This document shows, in pieces, positions 54,501 to 62,056 of a DNA stretch of 64,000 bases. The DNA comes from Pseudarthrobacter psychrotolerans. GTDB lineage: Bacteria > Actinomycetota > Actinomycetes > Actinomycetales > Micrococcaceae. A model generated the notes under the pieces. It was given only the letters and a program-made list of their open reading frames with translations. It had not been told where the DNA came from and searched no databases. The first letter of the stretch is position 1, and each line of letters opens with the position of its first letter. The stretch covers positions 4,836,001 through 4,900,000 of the forward strand of contig NZ_CP047898.1 of NCBI RefSeq assembly GCF_009911795.1, written 5' to 3'. The position numbers and the translations under genes are program-made.

Positions 54501-54688
54501 CGAACTGGGTGTCCACCTCGGACGGCTGGATCCCAAGCGCCTGCTGGATGAACATTTACGGCTCCAGCGAATTGTCCAACCCGGCGTCCTACTACAAGTG
54601 GTACCGCATGGACGGCGGCCCCCACTCAGGCTGGTACGTCAAGCTCGCCACCATCGATATCAGCGGCACGGACGTCGGTAGATGCTGA
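48509..54688 (+). CDS. Giant membrane-anchored surface protein (propeller, Ig-like repeats, FnIII)
   Basis: A 2,059-residue protein. A basic cytoplasmic N-terminus (about 50 residues, Arg-rich) is followed by one helix (LAAAVGVLVTGAIIYPGF) with no signal cleavage site, so it is a type II anchor with the rest outside. Residues 65-425 show repeated propeller-like strands (GGVWVVSKSNNAVGRL; DAASGKVWAVSP; NDVNSGNVWLVNQ). About 440-1,480 hold Ig/cadherin-like repeats with D-N-D-x-D-P-D-G-D motifs near 443, 548, 640, 732, 828, 932, 1,025, 1,125, 1,322 and 1,420. About five FnIII domains follow (1,493-1,960), then a 95-residue Cys-containing tail (NSCPGKPN ... CGGNDANW ... ACWMN ... ending GRC). ATG at 48509 has GGGGGA. 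It heads the MoxR-DUF58-TGc-FHA-PP2C-kinase operon. Likely calcium-binding; function unknown. Confidence 0.9.
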   Translation: MKLRRTARATNPRATNPRAARGAAWTTRRGILRSRGVGGTALAAAVGVLVTGAIIYPGFKTTEVELNDGGVWVVSKSNNAVGRLNYPSRVLDGAVTPASTTFDILQNAGDVLVDDETGSTLNQVSPANMRLGGDKQLPGSAEVSFGASVISVTDAASGKVWAVSPSTVNGFDQEATEPVMVGSEGLVSAVGTDDRIYSADPKSGVVTVTTVDADGEVVSSDSSTWGELKGAGDLQITVVGDKPVVLDAAAGKLFLPGGKRLQLDNARDAKLQQGGPTSDFVAVSTRKALLKQPLDGSTAKTVTFDGEGVPAAPVQLAGCVHAAWSGANKYVRDCVNDADDKNVAVPKASASPSYVFRVNRDLVVLNDVNSGNVWLVNQNMQLVNNWDDVVPPKNESDEQDQESADNNTINVLPDRTKPNRPPETKPDTLGVRPGRTTILSVLDNDSDPDGDVLTAGVGSSGPKAGTLENIYGGTAFQISVPADARPGTETFSYNAADGRGLSAGGQVTLNVVAPDDNKPPAFKRGGDSTTMLVEQGKTVSQNILTDWVDPDGDDLVLLDAKADNDQDQVKVRRDGLLTFQDSGATAGKKNVEVTIWDGRATVTGKVVVNVQPPGALAPVVNADHVTAVVGQDLVVAPLKNDVDPNGGALRLAQVEANGPAELGPVTDGGTFTFRSTTPGPVYLTYIASNGPQSSQGLIRVDVESGKDAGDPVAVHDVALMPTGGSVLLDPLANDSDPSGGVLVLQSVKLPDNTTASVSVIDHSVLRITDVLGTKDPFLFEYTMSNGRKSATGSVSVVPVPAPAVVEAPQPKPDEVNVRVNDVVTIPVLDNDTHPQGQQLSVDPVLPQAVDALDGKSFVSENTLRFIAGPQPKTVRAIYNAVDPQGQKSAAAVTIHILPLEGAENSRPQPQNLTARVVASGTVRIPVPLDGIDPDGDSVQLTGIDSTPAMGTATVGSNFIDFTAAGDGAGTDTFRYKVVDRQGAVNTGTVTVGIAPRGETNQNPTPVDDDVKVRPGRQIAIDATGNDTDPDGDIIRILTDGIEADDALQAPVSKTSGRIILTAPGAAGTVNVRYTIADDRDATAQATIRVVVDNEVPLKAPIARDDRVTSAQAMGKTAVDVPVLKNDEDPDGVGENLKLSTESLTARPGPDGTMLVDLTEQPQLIPYTVEDVDGQKSTAIIWAPGLGQQVPTLAKDEVIEVIAGQSVNVDLKEWVKVREGRTPRLTQTDRIKLIGSDGSNPVSGDGTALKYTAGVDYVGPGSLSFEVTDGTAVDDPAGLKSTLSIRTKVLPDPNRNNSPELLGANVEVPKGDSATLDLGKLTADPDRDDLDNMKYEVVGGTPSGFNASIDGRALKVSAADSSGTGTAGSVQIKAKDSRGLEATAAYQLAVTASNRPKPVANDDLEPNAAAGKPVTVKALANDANPFPETALKIISASTETGQGGATVSGDSVTVTPSAGFTGTMVVAYTVADKTGDDSRNATARIRLTVKDKPLAPTTPQAQSVGDKTALLNWSAPADRGAPITKYTVYGESGFRQDCPANTCTLTGLVNNTKYHFEVTATNEFGESERSPASAEVRPDVKPDTPLAPTLKFGDKQLSVNWVAPASKGSPVKTYDLEISPAPPGQNAQIQNLASVSYVWKGLQNGVSYKVRVLARNDAKDPSEWSQYSAAEVPAGVPATPAPPSAAEAGSVGTQSQLRVSWTAPNNNGDAVSSYTLNTLQGGAVVATQPVPAGTTQNVTVDNSESNYTFTVSATNKAGTSGTSAPSAAIRAAGKPGQVSSGTVADTGNSGQLKVTFTPLTQAQRNGSTETEIRYTYNADGKSGSIPVGGGIISGMTNGRDIAVTIIATSTKNNVSGDARNIGSGNPYGPPNAPNVDGVTSAKGDGQVHWTWNNPNTNGRPLNRYEVSMDGGGWQNVGQANSFAAGAGGWSKSHTLRVRAVTVVDGAVGSATSTSGADPTPPVTKVHVKPATNNSCPGKPNVPDRFGYVNGSPDCGGNDANWVSTSDGWIPSACWMNIYGSSELSNPASYYKWYRMDGGPHSGWYVKLATIDISGTDVGRC

Positions 54689-54752
54689 CAGTCCACACAT
54701 CCCGCCTACTCCAGCTTCATCAGACCAGCACCACAAGAAAAGGACTCACTTC

Positions 54753-55724
54753 ATGACCATGACCACCGAGCAGGCCGAATGGTTTGCAGGCACTTTCGAC
54801 AAGCTCGTTGCCAACGTGGGACAGGCGGTCCTGGGCAAGGACCACGTCATCCGGCTCACGTTCACCGCGATGCTGGCGGAGGGCCATGTGCTGTTCGAGG
54901 ATGCTCCCGGCACCGGCAAGACCATGCTGGCCCGGGCCATGGCCGCCACTGTCCAGGGGTCCAACAACCGCATCCAGTTCACCCCCGACCTCCTGCCCTC
55001 GGACGTCACGGGCGTGACCATCTATGACCAGAAGACGCAGAAGTTCGAATTCCACAAGGGACCGATCTTCAACAACATCGTCCTGGCCGATGAGATCAAC
55101 CGTGCGTCGCCGAAGACGCAGTCGGCACTGCTGGAGGTCATGGAGGAATCCCGGGTCACCGTGGACGGCGTCACCTATGAGGCCGGCCGGCCGTTTATGG
55201 TGATGGCCACGCAGAACCCGATCGAGCAGGCCGGTACGTACCGCCTGCCCGAGGCGCAGCTGGACCGCTTCCTGATCAAGACCTCCATCGGCTACCCGGA
55301 CCACGCCTCCACGGTCCAACTGCTCGGTGGCTCCAATCTGAAGGACCGCTCCAAGGCGATCTCCGCAGTTATTACCACCCAGGCCGTGGCGGACATGGCC
55401 GATCTCGCTGCCACAGTGCACGTGGACACCGCTGTCCTCGAATACATTTCCCGGCTTTGCGAGGAGACCCGCAGCGCGCCTGAGACGCGGCTGGGCGTTT
55501 CCGTGCGTGGCGCCATCGCCATGGTCCGCGCCGCCAAGGTCTGGGCCGCGGGGCAGGGCCGGAACTTCGTCCTGCCGGACGACATCAAGGAACTGGCCGC
55601 CGTTGTGTGGACGCACCGGTTCGTGATGGACCCGGAGGCCGAGTTCTCCGGCGCCACCCCCGAGGCCGTCCTGGCCCGGGTGCTGTCCGACATCGCGGCA
55701 CCGCAGCAGCGCGCCGCCGTCTGA
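54753..55724 (+). CDS. MoxR-family AAA+ ATPase
   Basis: A 323-residue MoxR ATPase. Walker A is EDAPGTGKTMLARAMA, Walker B is IVLADEINRASPKTQ, and the sensor-1 region VMATQNPIEQAGTYRLPEAQ is family-specific. MoxR proteins act as chaperones with DUF58/VWA partners to mature enzymes or complexes; no substrate is known here. ATG at 54753 has AAAAGGA upstream. It is 64 bases downstream of the giant gene and 53 bases before DUF58. Confidence 0.95.
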   Translation: MTMTTEQAEWFAGTFDKLVANVGQAVLGKDHVIRLTFTAMLAEGHVLFEDAPGTGKTMLARAMAATVQGSNNRIQFTPDLLPSDVTGVTIYDQKTQKFEFHKGPIFNNIVLADEINRASPKTQSALLEVMEESRVTVDGVTYEAGRPFMVMATQNPIEQAGTYRLPEAQLDRFLIKTSIGYPDHASTVQLLGGSNLKDRSKAISAVITTQAVADMADLAATVHVDTAVLEYISRLCEETRSAPETRLGVSVRGAIAMVRAAKVWAAGQGRNFVLPDDIKELAAVVWTHRFVMDPEAEFSGATPEAVLARVLSDIAAPQQRAAV

Positions 55725-55777
55725 CGCTCCGACGGAGTTCCAGAACACCACTGACCAGCGCGAACAAAGGCACCTTT

Positions 55778-57109
55778 ATGTCCAGCAGCTCTCCGTTGAC
55801 CCGGCTTGCTGAACGCCTCCGGCAACCCTTCCACCGGGACGGCAGACCCACCAGGCTGCATCCCTCGTCCGTCTGGGCCGAGGCCACCAGCACTGCCGCC
55901 CTCGCGCTCACACCCTCGTGGGGGAAGGTCCGCGGCCTGTGGCTGCGCTACGTGTGGCCCGTCCTCTCGGTGGTCAGTGTCCTGGGCTGGTCGGTTCTGG
56001 CCGCGTCCGTCCTGCTGTGGACTGCCGGCCAGGCCTTCGGCTGGCAGGAGGCCAAAGCCGCGGCCATCGCCGCATTTGTGCTTTTCCTGATCGCCATCGG
56101 GTTCATCCTGGGCCGGTCCTCCTACGGCGTGATCCTGGACCTTGCCCGGACCCGCGTGGCGGTGGGGGACAGCGCGGTGGGAAGCATCGCCGTCTCCAAC
56201 ACCTCGGCCCGGCCCCTGCTGCCGGCCGCCCTGGAACTGCCGGTGGGCAACGCCACCGCCGTCTTCCACCTGCCCAGGATGAAGCCCGCGCAAGTGCACG
56301 AGGACCTGTTCACCATTCCGACCGCCCGCCGCGCCGTGATCGTGGTGGGCCCGGTCCGCTCCGTCCGGGCCGACCCGTTGCACCTCCTCCGCCGCCAGGT
56401 GCTGTGGACGGAACCGGAGGACCTGTTTGTGCACCCGAAGACGGTGGCCCTGGCCGGTTCCGCAGCCGGATTCATCCGCGACCTCGAGGGAATGCCCACC
56501 ACCGACCTGTCCAGCGCGGACGTGTCCTTCCATGCCCTGCGTGACTACGTGCCGGGCGATGACCGGCGGCACATCCACTGGAAGACCACCGCACGGACCA
56601 ACAAGCTGATGGTGCGCCAGTTCGAGGAAACCCGGCGCGCCCTCCTGGCCATCTCGCTGTCCATCAACACGGACGAGTACGCATCAGAGCAGGAATTTGA
56701 AATGGCCATCTCCGCAGCTGCCTCGATCGGCCGGCAGGCCATCCGTGAGCAGCGTGAACTGGACGTCCTGACCCAAAAGGGGCCGCTGCGCTGCGAAACC
56801 GGGCGGAACATGCTGGACGACATGACACGGATCACCGGGGCACCCATGCGCCGGACCGCCGTCGACCTCGCCCGGACCCTGGCCGACACCGTTCCCAATG
56901 CGTCGGTGGTCTTTTTTGTAGTGGGCAGCAACGTGACACCCGCCCAGCTCCGTTCCGCCGCGGCCTCCGTGCCGCTCGGAGTCAGGAGCCTGGCCGTACG
57001 CCTCCAAATCGGTGCCGCACCGGGCCGCGCCAACATCGCGGACCTGACAGTGCTGACCCTCGGCGACCTCGCTGACCTCGCCATCGTCCTCAGAAAGGCG
57101 GCCGCATGA
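55778..57109 (+). CDS. DUF58 membrane protein, MoxR partner
   Basis: A 443-residue protein. Two membrane helices lie in the first 115 residues (YVWPVLSVVSVLGWSVLAAS and AIAAFVLFLIAIGFILGR). The DUF58 core with RDYVPGDDRRHIHWKTTAR and QFEETRRALLAISLSINTD follows, a VWA-like metal fold without an obvious MIDAS. The start is ATG at 55778 with AAAGG; longer frames upstream are antisense-like. ATGA overlap with the next gene. DUF58 usually works with MoxR and transglutaminase-like proteins in the membrane. Confidence 0.92.
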   Translation: MSSSSPLTRLAERLRQPFHRDGRPTRLHPSSVWAEATSTAALALTPSWGKVRGLWLRYVWPVLSVVSVLGWSVLAASVLLWTAGQAFGWQEAKAAAIAAFVLFLIAIGFILGRSSYGVILDLARTRVAVGDSAVGSIAVSNTSARPLLPAALELPVGNATAVFHLPRMKPAQVHEDLFTIPTARRAVIVVGPVRSVRADPLHLLRRQVLWTEPEDLFVHPKTVALAGSAAGFIRDLEGMPTTDLSSADVSFHALRDYVPGDDRRHIHWKTTARTNKLMVRQFEETRRALLAISLSINTDEYASEQEFEMAISAAASIGRQAIREQRELDVLTQKGPLRCETGRNMLDDMTRITGAPMRRTAVDLARTLADTVPNASVVFFVVGSNVTPAQLRSAAASVPLGVRSLAVRLQIGAAPGRANIADLTVLTLGDLADLAIVLRKAAA

Positions 57110-59708
57110 GCTCCGCATCGGACCTCCGGCCACGCCCGCAGCAGCGGCAGTACGAATCATCGTTCGCCGACGGCCAGCCGGTCTGGCATTTTGTGCTCGA
57201 CGCCGGCGCCCTCACCGTCCTCCTGGGGTTGGGACTGCTGGGCTTCAGCCTCAGCTTCGGTGGCGACCCGTACTACCTGATCTCGGGCTTCGGCGGCATC
57301 CTCCTGGGCCTCAGCATCGCCGCCGCCAACGCGCACCTGCGCCTGGGTCTGCTGATCACCACAGCCCTCGCACTGGGAGCGTACCTGGTGTTCGGCACGC
57401 TCCTGGCAGTCCCGGACGCGGCGATTGCCGGTTTCGTTCCCAGCCTTGACTCCTTGCGGACGCTGCTCCTGGGCGTTGTGTTCGCCTGGAAGGACATGCT
57501 CACGGTGGGCGTTCCCGTGGGGTCTGCCGGCGGCGTCCTGATCGTTCCGTTCCTGAGTTCGCTGCTCACCGCGCTGGTTGCCGGCATCCTCACCTGGCGG
57601 CTGAAAAGCCCGTACTGGCCGCTGCTTCCCGTGCTGGTGCTGTTTGTCACGGGCATCGCTTTCAGCACGAACGCTGCCTTCCTCACGGTGGAGCGGGGGA
57701 TCGGGCTTACCGTCATAGCGATCGCCTGGGCCACCTTCCGCCGCGACGCGCTGCGGCGCAGCGACACTCGGAAAGTGTCGGTCAACCGTCCGCAGACCGA
57801 TGCCGCCACAGCGCAGCGGGCCAAGCTCCGACGGCTTGGCACCGCAGCTGCCGTGATCGCCGCGAGCGTCGCCATTACCGCGGTGGCGGCGCCCCTGGTC
57901 ACGGCCGGCGGTGACCGTAAGGTCCTGCGCAACGTGGTGGTCCCGCCGTTCGATCCCAAGGACTACGTCACGCCATTGGCAAGCTTCCGGACGTTCGTCA
58001 AGGACAAGAAGGACGACACCCTGTTTGTGGTCAAAGGACTGCCCCGGGACGGCCGTGTGCGGCTGGGGCTTTGGACGCGTTCAACGGCACCAACTACAAC
58101 ATGGACCCCAACGGCTCCGGGAGCTTCAGCAAGGTGGGGGACACCGAATCCATCAACACCCTGGCTGATACGTCGGGCATCGTCCCCTCGAATGACTACT
58201 CCATAGACATCACCATCGAGGACTACCAGGGTTACTTTGTCCCGGGCGGCCGGAAGACCACGGGGCTGAGCTTTGACCAGAGTGCATCCACCGCGGCGTC
58301 CGGCCTATACTTCAACGCAGGCACCGACACCGCCGTGACCACGCAGGGCCTATCGAAGGGCGATTCCTACAGCGTCCAGGTGTCCGATCCCGTGAAGCTC
58401 GAACATGGCCAGCTGACGCAGTACGACTTCGCGAAGATCACGCTGCCGGACGTCGTCGAGGTCCCGCCGGTAGTGGGGTCACAGGCCAACGACCTTTCCG
58501 CCGATGCGCCGACCCCCATTGACCGGGTCCGCCAGATTGAGGCGCATTTCCAAAAGACGGGCGCCTTCAGCAACGGCCTGGTGGCTGACGGCCAGCTGCC
58601 CAGCGTGTCCGGCCACAGCTCGTCGCGGATCAGAAACCTCCTGACCGCCAAGCAGATGCTCGGCGACGACGAGCAGTACGCCGTGTCCATGTCGCTGATG
58701 CTCCGCCACCTGGGCATCCCGTCACGCGTGGTCATGGGCTTCTATCCCGATCCGACCAGCCCGGAGAACGGTGCCGGCGAGGTAAAGGTCACGGGAAAGG
58801 ACGTCCACGCCTGGGTTGAAGTGGCGTTCGACCGGGTGGGCTGGGTCAGCTTCGACCCCACGCCGCCCAAGGACAATGTCCCCATCCCGCCGGACCCCGA
58901 AAACAAGTCCAAACCCAAGCCGCAGGTGCTGCAACCGCCGCCCCCGCCGCAGGAACCGGCCGACCTGCCGCCGGACTCCTCGCCGGACGCCCTGGACGCC
59001 GACGACAAGAAAAACAATCCGTGGCTCTTCTGGGGTGCCCTGCTCGGGGCCTTGGGCATTGCCCTGATCCCGCTGTCCATCCTGGCGCTGCCGCTGCTGC
59101 TGATCGCGCTCCTGAAATCACGACGCCGGAAGGCCCGCCTCACGGAAGGGCACGCGGCCCAGCGTGTGGGAGGCGGTTGGAACGAGGTGGTGAGCCTCGC
59201 TACGGACATGGGCGCCGGCATCGACACCCGTGCAACCCGGCGCGAAAGCGCAGTGGTGCTCGCTGATTCGTTCCCGGCGACGGGGCAGACCACCACCATG
59301 CTGGCGCACCGTGCGGATGCCTCCATCTTCGGCGCCGGCCAGCCCAGCGAGGAGGAGGTCCGGGAATACTGGACCATCGTGGACGGCTCGCTGAAGGAGA
59401 TGACCGGGACTGTAGGGTTCTGGCGCCGCCAGCAGGCCCGCTTCTCGCCCCGGTCGCTGCTGGCTGATGGCCGCAACGCCCTCAAGCTGCGTGGCGCCAA
59501 GCTGGCCTTGGGTTCGCTGGTGCGTCCGGCCGGCCAGGGTTCCACCGGATGGCGGTCCTCCACCGGTAGGGTGGAGACCGGCCCGGACGCTGCCGGAACT
59601 CCGAATCCGGCAGTTCAGGAAAGCGGACCCGGGACGGCGGCGGCTTCCGAGCCTGATGAGTCCACCGTTCTGCGGAACCCTGGCAGGAAGAACCCCACTG
59701 AATCATGA
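57106..59708 (+). CDS. Membrane transglutaminase-like protein, catalytic Cys missing (frameshifted near 58,067)
   Basis: Restored length is 867 residues. About six N-terminal helices, then an extracytoplasmic TGc domain, one helix near 650 (LFWGALLGALGIALIPLSIL) and a cytoplasmic tail of about 200 residues. One added G in the run 58065-58068 turns VRLGLWTRST into VRLGALDAFNGTNYN, joining the two frames. In the TGc domain the nucleophile motif G-x-C-x-x-F/Y-A is GDDEQYAVS: Asp522 (codon 58668) replaces Cys. His568 (KDVHAWVEV) and Asp584 (SFDPTPP) are kept. It is thus probably non-enzymatic or changed in chemistry. ATG overlaps DUF58 (ATGA) and its stop overlaps the next gene. Family: TgpA-like/DUF3488. 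Confidence 0.88.
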
Positions 59709-61156
59709 TGAACGAGGCCGAGCGCTGCCAGCGGTGCCAGCAACTGATCCGGGGCGGCGCCACGTTCTGTCCGGCATGCGGCGCGCCGCTGCCCAACAGG
59801 GCGGCGCGCAGCGGACGCAATGTGGACTATGCGCAGCGGGCCGTGATGGAGCGTGCGGCGGCGCATGCCAGCCAGAATCCCGGTACTATCCCGGTAGTAC
59901 AAACGGCTCCAGGGGGAGGGACGGGAATGGCAGCCAATCTTGAGCTTGTTCCAGCCACGGCGGGGAAACGGCTCGGCGCAGCAGTGCTCGACTGGCTGGC
60001 CCCCGTCGCGGTCCTGGTGGTGACTTTCGCCATCGGGTTCGCGGGAATCACCCGGACGCAAAGCGGCGGCTTCATCATCTATGACACCGGTTCGCTGGTC
60101 CTGTTCGGCGGCATCGGCCTGGGGCTGACGCTGGTGTATCTGGTGGTCCTGCTGGGCATGGAAAGCCGCTCCGGGAAGACCCCCGGCAACCATGTCATGG
60201 GCATCCGCAGCGCCGACAAGGACGGTTATGCCCCCGGCGCCGGAGGAGTGTTCCTGCGCGGCCTCATCACAGGCGCCGGCATCATCCTGGCGCTTCTGGC
60301 CGCCGTGGCCGTCGCCATCTTCAAATGGTTCGATGTGGCCGTCCTTATCCTCGGCCCGCTGCTGTTGATCGGCGCGGTGTGGGCCGTGCTGGTGGTGGTT
60401 TCCAACACCTGGGACCGCAACGGCAGGCTCCGAGGCTGGCATGACACCGCGGCCAAAACACTGGTGTTCGACGTCAAGGACGGGCGCAACCCCATCACGT
60501 CCGGCGGCATCCAGGGACCGTACAGTTTCGCGCCCCTGGACCTGCCGCCTGTCCAGCAGGTCGCCTCGCCAGTGGCGGGGGCCGCGAAAGCGCCGGTAGT
60601 GAACGCCCCGGCGCCCGTGACCCAGCCACCAGTGCAGCCGTGGCAGCCCGCGGCCCAGCCGTCGTTCGCACCCCAGCCGTACGCGCCGCCGTCGTCCGCT
60701 CCCTTTCAGACGCCGTACGCGCAGGCCGCAGCCCCGGCGGTTCCCGCGCCGGCCGCGCAGTCCCACCCCGACGACGACTTCGACCGCACGCAGATGCGCG
60801 GCGGCGCAACGTATGCGGCGCCCGTCGCCGTGCTGCGGATAAAGCTCGACGACGGCCGGGACTTCCAGCTCGACCGCAACGTCCTGCTGGGCAGGAACCC
60901 CCTGGGCCAGACAGGGGAGCAGCAGGCCCAGCTGCTGGCGGTCACTGATCCCGGCCGCTCGATCTCCAAGACGCACCTTCACCTGCTGACCGACGGCGCC
61001 GGTATTTGGGTAACGGACCGGAATTCCACCAACGGCAGCGCCGTCACCACGCCGGACGGCCGGCGCACGCCGCTGCAGCCGGGTGTACCCGCCTTTGTCA
61101 GCCCGGGATCCACTGTCCACTTTGGTGACCGTTCCTTCCACCTAGGACACGCATGA
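59705..61156 (+). CDS. Zinc-ribbon, RDD membrane and FHA domain protein
   Basis: A 483-residue protein. In order: CxxC zinc ribbon (CQRCQQ ... CPACGAPLP) at 8-28; RDD domain with three or four helices (TAGKRLGAAVLDWLAPVAVL and RSGKTPGNHVMGIRSAD); Pro/Ala-rich linker (about 285-360); C-terminal FHA domain with LLGRNPLGQ, SISKTHLHL and DRNSTNGS, the Arg, Ser/His and Asn of the phospho-Thr pocket all present. So it should bind phosphothreonine proteins at the inner membrane. Starts at ATG 59705 or 59708. Overlaps both neighbours. Confidence 0.9.
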   Translation: MMNEAERCQRCQQLIRGGATFCPACGAPLPNRAARSGRNVDYAQRAVMERAAAHASQNPGTIPVVQTAPGGGTGMAANLELVPATAGKRLGAAVLDWLAPVAVLVVTFAIGFAGITRTQSGGFIIYDTGSLVLFGGIGLGLTLVYLVVLLGMESRSGKTPGNHVMGIRSADKDGYAPGAGGVFLRGLITGAGIILALLAAVAVAIFKWFDVAVLILGPLLLIGAVWAVLVVVSNTWDRNGRLRGWHDTAAKTLVFDVKDGRNPITSGGIQGPYSFAPLDLPPVQQVASPVAGAAKAPVVNAPAPVTQPPVQPWQPAAQPSFAPQPYAPPSSAPFQTPYAQAAAPAVPAPAAQSHPDDDFDRTQMRGGATYAAPVAVLRIKLDDGRDFQLDRNVLLGRNPLGQTGEQQAQLLAVTDPGRSISKTHLHLLTDGAGIWVTDRNSTNGSAVTTPDGRRTPLQPGVPAFVSPGSTVHFGDRSFHLGHA

Positions 61157-62055
61157 ACTCCCAGCCCGCCAGTGACCCAGCCGACGCAGACCACGGAACC
61201 GGCCTCAGCCTGAGTTACGGCTACGGCACGGACCGCGGGCTGCGCCGGGAATTGAACGAGGATTCCTTCATTGCCTCCGACCCCGTCTTCGCCGTGGCGG
61301 ACGGCATGGGCGGACATGAAGCCGGCGAGATTGCCAGCGGCATGTGTGTCCGCGCCCTCGCTGCCATGCCACAGCTCGCCACCGGGGAGCGCAGCGTCAC
61401 GGCAGCGGTGCTCCAGCAATATCTGCTCCGCGCCGACAGTTCCATCCGGGAGGTGACCGGTGCCCGCGCCGGGACCACGCTCACCGGAGCCGTTGTGGTG
61501 GAACAGATGGGCATGCCGTACTGGCTGGTCATGAACATCGGGGATTCCCGCACGTACCGGCTGAGCCAAGGGCACTTCGAGCAGGTCAGCGTGGACCATT
61601 CGGAGGTCCAGGAACTCGTGGATGCCGGAGAGATCACGCCTGAGCAGGCCACCGTCCATCCCCGCCGGCACGTGGTTACGAGGGCGCTGGGCACCGGGGA
61701 CGAGACCGAAGCTGACTATTGGCTCCTACCCGTTGAGGAGGGCGACCGGATCATGGTCTGCTCCGACGGACTCAATGGCGAACTCACGGACGAGCACATC
61801 TCCCGGATCCTGAGCACCGTGGGCCACCCGCAGGACGCGGTGGATGCCCTGATCCAGGCCGCGCTCCGCAACGGCGGAAGGGACAACGTCACCGTCATTG
61901 TGGTGGACGCCAGGAACGTGATGAACGACGGCGGCCTGGCCACCACAGCCCCCCGCCGCGCCGCTGATGCGGCAGAGGAGGACACCCTGCCCCGGGCACG
62001 GATTGTTGACGCCAGCCGGCCGGCCGGCCCGGACGACGAAAGAGGGGAACGCTGA
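61153..62055 (+). CDS. PP2C-family Ser/Thr protein phosphatase
   Basis: A 300-residue PstP-like phosphatase, lacking a membrane helix. Metal-binding motifs: RELNEDSFI, VADGMGGHEAGE, VCSDGLNGELTD and GGRDNVTVIVV, all with the Asp residues needed. It can remove phosphate from Ser/Thr sites set by the kinase at the end of the operon. ATGA overlap with the FHA/RDD gene. Short disordered C-terminus. Standard length for the catalytic domain alone. Confidence 0.95.
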   Translation: MNSQPASDPADADHGTGLSLSYGYGTDRGLRRELNEDSFIASDPVFAVADGMGGHEAGEIASGMCVRALAAMPQLATGERSVTAAVLQQYLLRADSSIREVTGARAGTTLTGAVVVEQMGMPYWLVMNIGDSRTYRLSQGHFEQVSVDHSEVQELVDAGEITPEQATVHPRRHVVTRALGTGDETEADYWLLPVEEGDRIMVCSDGLNGELTDEHISRILSTVGHPQDAVDALIQAALRNGGRDNVTVIVVDARNVMNDGGLATTAPRRAADAAEEDTLPRARIVDASRPAGPDDERGER

Positions 62056-62056
62056 C

